DNA of 10,189 bases from an uncultured Methylococcaceae bacterium (GTDB taxonomy: Bacteria; Pseudomonadota; Gammaproteobacteria; Methylococcales; Methylomonadaceae). Positions 1 through 6,284 of the stretch are shown here, piece by piece. The stretch is from positions 1 to 10,189 of the forward strand of contig CAJVYO010000039.1 in assembly GCA_913009515.1 (NCBI GenBank), written 5' to 3'. Below the pieces are notes generated by a model. That model saw nothing but the letters and a program-made list of their open reading frames with translations, was not told the origin of the DNA and searched no databases. The translations under genes and the position numbers were made by a program. Every line of letters starts with the position of its first letter. Within the stretch, counting starts at the first letter, position 1.

Positions 1-338
1 TTTTATGGGCGTTAGTGTATGACACTATGTATGCGATGGTGGATAAGGATGATGATTTAAAAATTGGCGTAAAATCAACCGCGATTTTATTTGGTGATAA
101 AGATCGTGAAATTATGGCGATTTTACAGTTAATTATTATTGGCTTGTTACTGAAAATAGGCATGATGCAAGATTTATCCGCTATCTATTTTGTGAGTATT
201 ATCTTGGCGAGTGGTTTTTTTATCTATGAGCAAACATTAATTTTTCATCGTCATAAAGCGGATTGTTTTAAGGCTTTTTTAAACAGTAATTATTTTGGTC
301 TAACCGTGTTTGTGGGATTGTTGTTAGAGTACCTGTAA
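1..338 (+). CDS. ubiA: 4-hydroxybenzoate polyprenyltransferase, C-terminal part (5' end outside window)
   Basis: UbiA is an integral inner-membrane enzyme that attaches the polyprenyl tail to 4-hydroxybenzoate in ubiquinone synthesis. The reading frame is already open at the window edge (first full codon at 3, reading LWALVYDTMYAMVDKDDDLK), so the apparent GTG at 15 is internal and not a start. About 111 residues are visible, against roughly 290 for the family. The stretch YDTMYAMVDKDDD followed by LKIGVKSTAILFG is the second Asp-rich Mg2+/diphosphate-binding motif of UbiA and is very characteristic. Downstream of it lie hydrophobic segments (around AILQLIIIGLLLKIG, SAIYFVSIILASGFFIY and YFGLTVFVGLLLEYL) that match the last membrane helices. 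It ends with TAA 53 bases before sbcC; no terminator hairpin is visible between them, so read-through into sbcC is possible. Confidence 0.93.
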   Translation, partial: LWALVYDTMYAMVDKDDDLKIGVKSTAILFGDKDREIMAILQLIIIGLLLKIGMMQDLSAIYFVSIILASGFFIYEQTLIFHRHKADCFKAFLNSNYFGLTVFVGLLLEYL

Positions 339-391
339 AATAGAAAGTATCTGTTATCACCCTGTTTAATGAAAAACTGACTCCATAATAT

Positions 392-3300
392 ATGAAAATA
401 CTGAGTGTTTATTTTAAAAATATTAATTCATTAGCCGGTGAAAGCCGCATTGATTTTGATAAAGCACCGTTAGCAGATGCAGGCGTATTTGCGATTACAG
501 GGGTTAATGGCGCGGGTAAATCGAGCATTTTAGATGCGATTACCTTGGGTTTATATGGCGAAACCTTTCGTTTTAATAAGCCGGCTGATTATGTGATGAC
601 CAAAGGCACACAAGGTTGTTTTTCTCAGGTTGAATTTTTAGTCGATGGACAACGGTATCGCTCTAGTTGGCAATCGATGCGTGACGAGGGTAATGAGGCG
701 GCTGATAATTTACCGATTAAAATGCAGCTTGTCGAACTTGATGGTGAGCAACAAGTTTTAGCGGCTGATATGCAGCAGGTGTTGTTAAAAAATCAAGCCT
801 TAACAGGGATGGATTTTAGGCGTTTTACGCGTTCTATTGTGTTAGAACAAGGTGATTTTGCGAGTTTTTTAAATGCCTTAGATGCAGAACGCATGGATAT
901 TTTGGAGCGTATTATGAGCCAAGATATTTATGAGGATTATAAGCAGCAAGTGTATGACAACGTGGCTGATGCTGAAAAAAAGTTGCAAGCTTTACAAGCA
1001 ACGTTAGCCAGCGTGGATTTAATGTCAGCAGCGGATTATGAGGCGGCTGAACTTGATTTAGCCGATCAAAAAGCACAGTTAGCTATTTTTAAGCAGGAGC
1101 AAACCAGTTTATTACAATTACAGGCGAGTTGGGAAAATAAACATAGTTTAGAGCAACAGCAGTCGGAGCTGGAACAAGCCCAAATTGAGCAGAAACAATC
1201 ACTTTTAAAGGTTACGGCAGTACTAGAAAAAATTGAAAATACAGGCGATGTTTTAGAGTTTGAGCCAAGTTTAAATGCGATTACTGAGGCTCAAAATCAG
1301 CTGACCCAGTTAGAAACTGAGTTGACTGAAAAACAACAAAAAAGCACTGCGATTAATGATGAGCTAGAAAATAAAGCGGTTGATGAAGCGACCTTACGTT
1401 CTTTAGGGCAGCAATCACCTGAGAGTCAGCAGCAAAAAATAACCGTCTTAAAACAAGAAATTGTTGTAGAAAAAACGGCTCAACAGGCAGATTTAACGCA
1501 ATTAGGCATTTTTAATACCCAATTACCTGAGAAGCAACAAACCTTAGCAACGGTTGATAAGTGGTTACTTGAGCATCAAAAAGATCATTTTTTAGTTGAG
1601 AATATGCCTGAATTGGGGCGATTAAAAAATTATAGACAATTACAGCGTGAACAAGAAAAAAAATTAAAAGGTTTTAATAAAGAACATAAATCAGGTTCGT
1701 CAGCAACGGTTAAGAATCAGGCTAGAATTGCAGAGCTGAACAAAAAAATCACCGGCGTGAAAAAATCCTTAGCGGCATTAAATGAGGATTTAGAGTTTAT
1801 TGCTAATGGCCATACGTTTGAAGAAATGCAAGCTTTAGAGCGTGAACAGCGTGGACGAGCCGATGAATTTACGGAATTATTGAGTTTGGCAAAAGTGCAT
1901 AAGCGTTTTGTGAATAAAAATTTTTCTAAGCGTTTTGAAAAAGTGGATAAAACCTTACTCAATAATTTATTAGAGACTAAGCAAAAACAAATATTTTCAG
2001 CTGAAAATATTTTAACTATTTTAGAAAAAGCGGTTTATCGCGAAGATTTAACCCATAAATTAGATGATGACAGACATCATCTTGAATATGATACGCCTTG
2101 TTCGTTATGTGGCTCAAAACAGCATCCGTATACGCAGCGTCTTCCGGTGATTAATGATTCTAAAATAGCGTTAGCTGATCAGCGTAATACCTTAAAAGCC
2201 TTAAATACTGAGGAAAAGAAAATCCATCAGGAGATGACGGCATACCTGAAATTCAAAGAAAAAAATAAGGAGCATACTGAGCGTATTCAGCGGGTATTAA
2301 CGGAATGGCAAACCTTGGCAACACGTTTAAATACCATGCATGAAGGTTTTGATATTCAACGTTTTCGCCGTATGAGTCAATTTATTAAAAAAGAAAATGC
2401 GGAATTAAAAGAAGTTAAAGGGCTTGTTAAGCGCTATAGCAGCAAGAAGAAGGCGATTACTAAATTAGAAGTTTGGATTATTAAGCGTGAAGAAGCGGTG
2501 TTAAAACGTGAGAAAAAACAGGCTGTTTTAGATGAGCGAGGCGAAGGGCGACCTCAAGAAATTATTGATTTAGAAATTGCGTTAAAAGAAACCATAGATA
2601 AAGAAGTGGCATTAACGGCAATCATTACCGCTCAATTAGCTGAAATGGGTTTAGAGCCTATTATGTCAGGTAAAGAAGATAAGTTGTATGATGTGTTAAA
2701 TCAACGTCGTCAAGATTATCAAATGTATAGTTTGCGCCAGGTATCATTGAATGATGAACTCGCGGTTATAAAAGAAAAAGTGAGTCAGTATAACGTGCAT
2801 TTAGAGCAGGTTAAGCAGCAAATACAGGCAAAAGAAGCTTCGTTAGCTGAATATCATTTGGCGACATTATATGTGGAAAATGTAAATTTAGTAGAGCTAA
2901 TAAAACAAGCTAAACAGCAGTTGATGAAATTGACCTCAGATTTACAAAAGCAACAGTTGGCGTTACAAGCTATCTTAGCTAAATCAAGTTATCAATCACT
3001 TGAAGAGGTAATGGAGCTATTGAATTTGCATCATAATAAAGATGAAAACGTTCGTTTAGCGGCTGATTTAAATGCAAAAAGTAAACAAATTACGGTTAAT
3101 TTAGCGTTATTATTAAAACAATTAGCCGCAGAAACTGATTATTTAGAAGGTCGAGAACCACTTGATGGTGTGGTGATTCAGTTACGCGATAAAGGCGTAC
3201 AAATGGAAATTACTGAGCAGGAAATGGCGAGTTTAGTGATTAAAATAAACGCACAGCAACGCTTAGTTGAAGAAAACTCAATCACATTAAGCTCGATTGA

Positions 3301-3829
3301 AGAGCATCAACAGCAGCTGCTTGCAGCACAACAGCAGCAACAAAAAATAGAAACTGAGTCTGAAAATAGTTTACGTCAACAGGTGCGTGATAATTTAATG
3401 CATACTTTAATGACCGCAACAAATCGGGTATTAACTAAAATTAATGGGCGTTATCAAGTGGAAAGCATCGCCAGTGATAATGGCTTTTCAATTAGTATTC
3501 AGGATGAACAGCTAGATAAACGTTCACGTTCGGTTAAATCATTATCAGGCGGTGAAACCTTTATCGTGAGTTTAGCAATGGCATTGGGTCTCTCTTCGAT
3601 TGCTAATAATGGACGTGCAGTGGATTCATTATTTATCGATGAAGGCTTTGGTAATTTAGATGCAGAAACCTTATATACCGTCGTGAGTACCTTGGAACAT
3701 CTAAAAACCCAAGGTAAAAGTGTGGGGATTATTTCTCATGTAGACGGTATTAAGCAACGTATTAAAACGCAGATTGAACTGGTTAAATTACCTAATGGGT
3801 TGAGCCGTTTAGTGGTGCCGCAGGTTTAA
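392..3829 (+). CDS. sbcC: Exonuclease subunit SbcC (Rad50-like SMC ATPase)
   Basis: SbcC is the ATPase subunit of the SbcCD nuclease, the bacterial Mre11-Rad50 counterpart, which opens DNA hairpins and trims blocked double-strand ends. At 1145 residues it is a full-length family member. The N-terminal ATPase half has MKILSVYFKNINSLAG and a Walker A loop GVNGAGKSS (37-45), with a Q-loop near Q153 (LEQGDFASFLNA). Long Glu/Gln/Lys-rich coiled coils follow on both sides of a zinc hook, C570-S-L-C573 (CSLCGSKQHP), which lies almost exactly at the midpoint. The C-terminal half has the ABC signature SLSGGETF (1050-1057), Walker B ending in D1083-E1084, the D-loop GNLDAE and the switch His1116 (ISHVDG). 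All catalytic elements are present. The ATG at 392 is chosen because the protein then begins exactly at the family N-terminus; no good Shine-Dalgarno precedes it. The partner nuclease gene sbcD is absent from the window. The last four bases overlap the convergent gene. Confidence 0.97.
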   Translation: MKILSVYFKNINSLAGESRIDFDKAPLADAGVFAITGVNGAGKSSILDAITLGLYGETFRFNKPADYVMTKGTQGCFSQVEFLVDGQRYRSSWQSMRDEGNEAADNLPIKMQLVELDGEQQVLAADMQQVLLKNQALTGMDFRRFTRSIVLEQGDFASFLNALDAERMDILERIMSQDIYEDYKQQVYDNVADAEKKLQALQATLASVDLMSAADYEAAELDLADQKAQLAIFKQEQTSLLQLQASWENKHSLEQQQSELEQAQIEQKQSLLKVTAVLEKIENTGDVLEFEPSLNAITEAQNQLTQLETELTEKQQKSTAINDELENKAVDEATLRSLGQQSPESQQQKITVLKQEIVVEKTAQQADLTQLGIFNTQLPEKQQTLATVDKWLLEHQKDHFLVENMPELGRLKNYRQLQREQEKKLKGFNKEHKSGSSATVKNQARIAELNKKITGVKKSLAALNEDLEFIANGHTFEEMQALEREQRGRADEFTELLSLAKVHKRFVNKNFSKRFEKVDKTLLNNLLETKQKQIFSAENILTILEKAVYREDLTHKLDDDRHHLEYDTPCSLCGSKQHPYTQRLPVINDSKIALADQRNTLKALNTEEKKIHQEMTAYLKFKEKNKEHTERIQRVLTEWQTLATRLNTMHEGFDIQRFRRMSQFIKKENAELKEVKGLVKRYSSKKKAITKLEVWIIKREEAVLKREKKQAVLDERGEGRPQEIIDLEIALKETIDKEVALTAIITAQLAEMGLEPIMSGKEDKLYDVLNQRRQDYQMYSLRQVSLNDELAVIKEKVSQYNVHLEQVKQQIQAKEASLAEYHLATLYVENVNLVELIKQAKQQLMKLTSDLQKQQLALQAILAKSSYQSLEEVMELLNLHHNKDENVRLAADLNAKSKQITVNLALLLKQLAAETDYLEGREPLDGVVIQLRDKGVQMEITEQEMASLVIKINAQQRLVEENSITLSSIEEHQQQLLAAQQQQQKIETESENSLRQQVRDNLMHTLMTATNRVLTKINGRYQVESIASDNGFSISIQDEQLDKRSRSVKSLSGGETFIVSLAMALGLSSIANNGRAVDSLFIDEGFGNLDAETLYTVVSTLEHLKTQGKSVGIISHVDGIKQRIKTQIELVKLPNGLSRLVVPQV

Positions 3830-4188
3830 TAATCGGTTTCAAATAAATTATCATATTGGGTATTTGATTTTAAATAATTTTGCCAAGGATGCACTGGATA
3901 AACCACAGGTTTAGTAGCAACAGGAAAACTAATAATATCAACAACACCCACCAGCGTGCGTCCGAAGGTATTTAACGCGCCTAAAAAGAAGCCGCCGGAT
4001 AAGCCGTAAATAACATTGGTATCATTAGATACTTTGATAATGTTTTTGGGGATTTCCATCATTGCTAATGAGCTATTAGATAGACCACGTAAGAGTTTAT
4101 GAGTTATTTTATTTTCATAATATTGTTCTTCAGCTAGGCTGATTGATGTAAATGATAAAATAGAACAAATAAATAATAGACGTATCAT
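3826..4188 (-). CDS. Small secreted protein, exosortase system-associated TIGR04073 type
   Basis: A 120-residue protein with a clear signal peptide (MIRLLFICSILSFTSISLA, likely cleaved before EEQ). The mature part carries the layout I associate with the exosortase-associated family TIGR04073: KLLRGLSNSSLAMMEIPKNI (31-50), a Gly-rich stretch GLSGGFFLGALNTFGRTLVGVVDIISFP (62-89), and a Pro-rich tail with YPVHPWQNY. That family is a set of short periplasmic or exported proteins found in species with exosortase/PEP-CTERM systems; its biochemical role is not known. The assignment rests on motif recall, not a profile search. The gene is convergent with sbcC and shares the bases TTAA with it, each strand's stop lying inside the overlap. 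The plus-strand gene at 4573 appears to be a distant homologue. No purine-rich Shine-Dalgarno precedes the ATG, but no better in-frame start fits the signal peptide. Confidence 0.8.
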   Translation of the reverse strand: MIRLLFICSILSFTSISLAEEQYYENKITHKLLRGLSNSSLAMMEIPKNIIKVSNDTNVIYGLSGGFFLGALNTFGRTLVGVVDIISFPVATKPVVYPVHPWQNYLKSNTQYDNLFETDY

Positions 4189-4572
4189 AGGGATAATAAA
4201 TTAATAATTAAGTGTTAGGATTAGATTGGTTAAGTATAGCAGAAGTTTATGGGTTGAATTTTAAAAAATCATTGCCGCTTAATGTTAAATTTTTTGAGCC
4301 TGAAATAAATGTTTATGTCGCTCTCTATACACTGTTATGTAATGAATTTTTTAACTTAATGCAGTTTTTATGCCAAGTTTTATATTTTGAAAAACTAAAA
4401 ACTTGAAGACCGAGTAAAAGGCATATTGTAGTGAATTATTTTTTTCAAAATGAATATACAGTACAGATTTAAATCATCAGGTCGATAACTTTAAAGTAGA
4501 ATAGCAGGCTGTTATAGCTTGTTTACAGTATTTTTTATTAATGACACAGAACTAGTTTTGGGAGATAGCTTC
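4189..4572. other. Gene-poor divergent intergenic spacer
   Basis: This AT-rich stretch of 384 bases separates two divergently transcribed genes for secreted proteins. A candidate extended -10 element for the minus-strand gene is listed separately. An open frame at 4212-4406, starting at a GTG, has no ribosome binding site, is rich in Phe, Leu and Asn and resembles no family I know, so it is not called. I see no tRNA, terminator or convincing sigma-70 or sigma-54 promoter for the plus-strand gene at 4573. The spacer is long for this otherwise compact region. Confidence 0.6.
4233..4241 (-). promoter_or_regulatory. Candidate extended -10 promoter for the TIGR04073-type gene
   Basis: Read on the minus strand these bases are TGCTATACT, which fits the extended -10 consensus TGnTATAAT with one mismatch. 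Transcription would begin near 4226 and give a leader of roughly 38 bases before the ATG at 4188. No good -35 box lies at the usual 17-base spacing, which is tolerable for extended -10 promoters. In AT-rich DNA such matches occur by chance, so this is only a candidate. Confidence 0.35.
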
Positions 4573-4977
4573 ATGATAAAGCATTTATTTTACCTTTTTA
4601 TATTTTTAGGAGGATTATCATCTTCATGTATTGCTGAAGAATATAATAATAGGTTTCGGTATGGGAATATTTATAATACACATTATGCCTTCATGGATAC
4701 ATTGAATGCTCGAACTGATCTACCTTATAATATTGTTACCACCACTAATCGCAGTAATTTTTTACAGAGTGTGATTGAAGGAGGCTTTAAAGGCTCTGTG
4801 TATGCAATTAGGTATGTTAGTACTGCTTTAGTTGATACTGTAACAGCTGTTATTCCAGGGCAAACTATTATTTCTTCTAATTTAATTAGGAAAGATTTTG
4901 ATGTGGATGCACAGCACTATGGGTATTACGATACTAGGTATGTTGACGGATATATCATATCTGATGGATTTGAATAG
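4573..4977 (+). CDS. Small secreted protein, probable remote homologue of the divergent TIGR04073-type gene
   Basis: The ATG at 4573 is preferred over a TTG at 4519: it has a purine-rich ribosome binding site (GGGAGA at 4560-4565), and the protein then starts with a proper signal peptide (MIKHLFYLFIFLGGLSSSCIA, probable cleavage before EEY). The product is 134 residues. C19 is not in a convincing lipobox, because Ser occupies position -3. The mature part lines up with the neighbouring minus-strand protein: LPYNI (50-54) against IPKNI, then an Asn/Thr stretch, then GGF (70-72) followed by G, R80 and VD (87-88) in matching order. The C-terminus is Tyr- and Asp-rich (HYGYYDTRYVDGY). No enzymatic motif is visible; function unknown, location probably periplasmic or extracellular. 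It is followed by a hairpin and the lipoprotein gene at 5051. Confidence 0.75.
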   Translation: MIKHLFYLFIFLGGLSSSCIAEEYNNRFRYGNIYNTHYAFMDTLNARTDLPYNIVTTTNRSNFLQSVIEGGFKGSVYAIRYVSTALVDTVTAVIPGQTIISSNLIRKDFDVDAQHYGYYDTRYVDGYIISDGFE

Positions 4978-4999
4978 GTTATTTTTATTTAGCATGAAC

Positions 5000-5027
5000 A
5001 ATACCTTAAATTTAAGCTTAAGGTATT
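5000..5027 (+). repeat. Inverted repeat (hairpin) between two envelope genes
   Basis: The arms AATACCTTAA (5000-5009) and TTAAGGTATT (5018-5027) are perfect complements around an 8-base loop. The stem has ten pairs but only two of them are G-C, and the nearest T-run (5035-5039) starts eight bases after the stem, so it would be a weak intrinsic terminator at best. It could instead attenuate or stabilise the transcript, or be an operator. The 12-base palindrome CTTAAATTTAAG (5005-5016) overlaps its left arm. Confidence 0.55.
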
Positions 5028-5050
5028 ATGTAGATTTTTAGGAAGAAGCA

Positions 5051-5725
5051 ATGAAAAAGATAGTTTTATTTTTTACAGTATTATTTATATCAGGGTGTGC
5101 ACATGAAATGCCTTATGGTAAAGGATTTCAATCTACGAGACAACTGAAATTAAATTCAGCATCTCATTGGGATACATTGGCAGAGCATGAAGCTGGAATG
5201 ATTAGTAAAACTTTAGAGTTCTTACCAAATGTACGTGTTTACATTAAAAGGCCCGCTGTTAAAGTGCCATTTGCAAAAGCATATCATCACCTTTTAACTA
5301 GTCGTTTGGCTGCTGAAGGTGTTTACATTGTAACTGAGCCAGATTTTAATACAGCTATCATTAAATATAGTGTAGATGTTATTAAACAGCCTGCACGCTA
5401 TGAGGAAGACAGAGTTTTTGAAACGACTTTAGCTCAAGGTGTTCATTTTTTATCAGGAACAGCAATTGCAAAAAGTATTTTTAGTGTATCTATTGCTGCT
5501 TTAGATGTTGTTAAAGTACCGTTTTATGTGATTGGAAGTCAAAATGATACTTTTTCAACGCCAACAGATGAAGTCGTTGTTACCACTCAAATTATCATGA
5601 ATAAGCAAGTTCTTAATTCAGATTCACGAGTATATTATATAGAAAATGCAAATATTCCCCATTATACTTATCGTATACCAGTACCCGCTAAGAAAATTCA
5701 TACCTTTAATGTAACGAATCAATAA
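5051..5725 (+). CDS. Lipoprotein of unknown function, partner of a FlgO-domain lipoprotein
   Basis: A 224-residue protein with a lipoprotein signal peptide: MKKIVLFFTVLF, then lipobox I13-S-G-C16. The residue after the lipidated Cys is Ala and the next is His, with no Asp at +2, so outer-membrane sorting is expected. Recognisable stretches are SHWDTLAEHEA (38-48), VRVYIKRPAVKVPFAKAYHHLLTSRL (61-86), a strand-like DFNTAIIKYSVDVIKQ (98-113), a hydrophobic part around 134-161, and a tail DEVVVTTQI...SRVYYIENANIPHYTY (173-207). I recall similar lipoproteins beside FlgO-domain genes in other Gammaproteobacteria but cannot name a family with certainty. It does not look like FlgP. The start has a strong ribosome binding site, AGGAAG at 5040-5045. 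The next gene begins 11 bases after the stop, so the two are surely co-transcribed. None of its alanine codons is GCG. Confidence 0.85.
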   Translation: MKKIVLFFTVLFISGCAHEMPYGKGFQSTRQLKLNSASHWDTLAEHEAGMISKTLEFLPNVRVYIKRPAVKVPFAKAYHHLLTSRLAAEGVYIVTEPDFNTAIIKYSVDVIKQPARYEEDRVFETTLAQGVHFLSGTAIAKSIFSVSIAALDVVKVPFYVIGSQNDTFSTPTDEVVVTTQIIMNKQVLNSDSRVYYIENANIPHYTYRIPVPAKKIHTFNVTNQ

Positions 5726-5730
5726 GGAGT
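5724..5730 (+). promoter_or_regulatory. Strong ribosome binding site overlapping the upstream stop
   Basis: AAGGAGT begins within the TAA stop of the preceding lipoprotein gene and sits six bases before the ATG at 5737. It fixes the start of the FlgO-domain gene and suggests that translation of the two lipoproteins is coupled. Confidence 0.85.
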
Positions 5731-5736
5731 AAAAAA

Positions 5737-6252
5737 ATGAAATCACTATTGAGGATTTTTATATTAATAACTGGGTTGTCATTAACTGGGTGTCAAACAT
5801 TAAATAATCAGTATTATAATATTGACCATAATCATATTGCTGCACAACAGTTATTAAATTATGTTAAAGTTAGATTGACAACACAGGCTCCATTAATTGT
5901 GGCTAGTTTTGTAAATATTAATGACTTAACGAACTCTTCTGCTCTAGGTCGAAGTATTGCACAGCAGTTCGGGACTGTATTTACGCGTAATCACTATAAA
6001 GTTATAGAGGTTTTATTGCGGAAAAATATTTATATTCAACAGCAAAATGGTGAGTTTTTATTATCAAGAGAGTTAGTTAGTATTTCACAAGGTCATCAGG
6101 CTCAAGCCGTACTTGTTGGAACTTATGCTGTTGGTAAAACTCGTGTATATATTACGGCAAAAGTTGTCGATGCGGATACTAATATAATTATTTCTGCTTA
6201 TGATTATTCAATACCTATTGATAAAGATACCATTGCATTATTAAATAATTAG
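5737..6252 (+). CDS. FlgO-domain outer-membrane lipoprotein
   Basis: A 171-residue lipoprotein with signal peptide MKSLLRIFILITGLS and lipobox L16-T-G-C19; Gln and Thr follow the Cys, which favours the outer membrane. The rest is a FlgO-type domain: APLIVASFVNINDLTNSSALGRSIAQQF (51-78), a strand YKVIEVLLRKNI (87-98), GEFLLSREL (105-113), and AVLVGTYAVGKTRVYITAKVVDADT (124-148) ending in ISAYDYSIP. In Vibrio, FlgO is an outer-membrane lipoprotein of the flagellar H-ring region, working with FlgP and FlgT. Proteins with this domain also occur away from flagellar genes, and no flagellar gene is in this window, so the flagellar name is not assigned. It is paired with the lipoprotein just upstream. 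The next gene, ribF, starts 31 bases later with no terminator between, so ribF may share its transcript. Confidence 0.88.
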   Translation: MKSLLRIFILITGLSLTGCQTLNNQYYNIDHNHIAAQQLLNYVKVRLTTQAPLIVASFVNINDLTNSSALGRSIAQQFGTVFTRNHYKVIEVLLRKNIYIQQQNGEFLLSRELVSISQGHQAQAVLVGTYAVGKTRVYITAKVVDADTNIIISAYDYSIPIDKDTIALLNN

Positions 6253-6257
6253 GCTAT

Positions 6258-6284
6258 ATGAAAAAATTAGTTATTAAAGCATAA
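6258..6284 (+). CDS. Possible 8-codon leader ORF overlapping the ribF start
   Basis: An ATG at 6258, five bases after the FlgO-domain gene stop and weakly preceded by AGG, opens a frame reading MKKLVIKA and ends with TAA at 6282-6284. That stop overlaps the ribF ATG as TAATG. ribF itself has no Shine-Dalgarno, so ribosomes finishing this short frame could re-initiate on ribF. Such a short frame can arise by chance in AT-rich DNA, so confidence is low. Confidence 0.25.
   Translation: MKKLVIKA

Noticed and set aside
1717..1962. Minus-strand frame inside sbcC
   Set aside because: Shadow of the sbcC coiled-coil coding sequence; no start context and no domain.
3300..3345. CAG/CAA-rich repeat-like stretch near the end of sbcC
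   Set aside because: It encodes the Gln-rich end of a coiled coil; it is low-complexity coding sequence, not a separate repeat element.
4212..4406. 64-codon frame with a GTG start in the divergent spacer
   Set aside because: No ribosome binding site, composition like AT-rich non-coding DNA, no recognisable motif, signal or family resemblance.
4507..4521. Possible sigma-54 site (GG followed by TTG) upstream of the gene at 4573
   Set aside because: The GG and the TTG are not at the required spacing and the GC of the -12 element is missing.
4519..4572. Longer N-terminus for the secreted protein using a TTG at 4519
   Set aside because: It would bury the signal peptide inside the protein; the ATG at 4573 has a proper ribosome binding site and gives a normal signal peptide.
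6253..6283. FMN riboswitch upstream of ribF
   Set aside because: The 31-base gap is far too short for an RFN element and none of its conserved boxes is visible.
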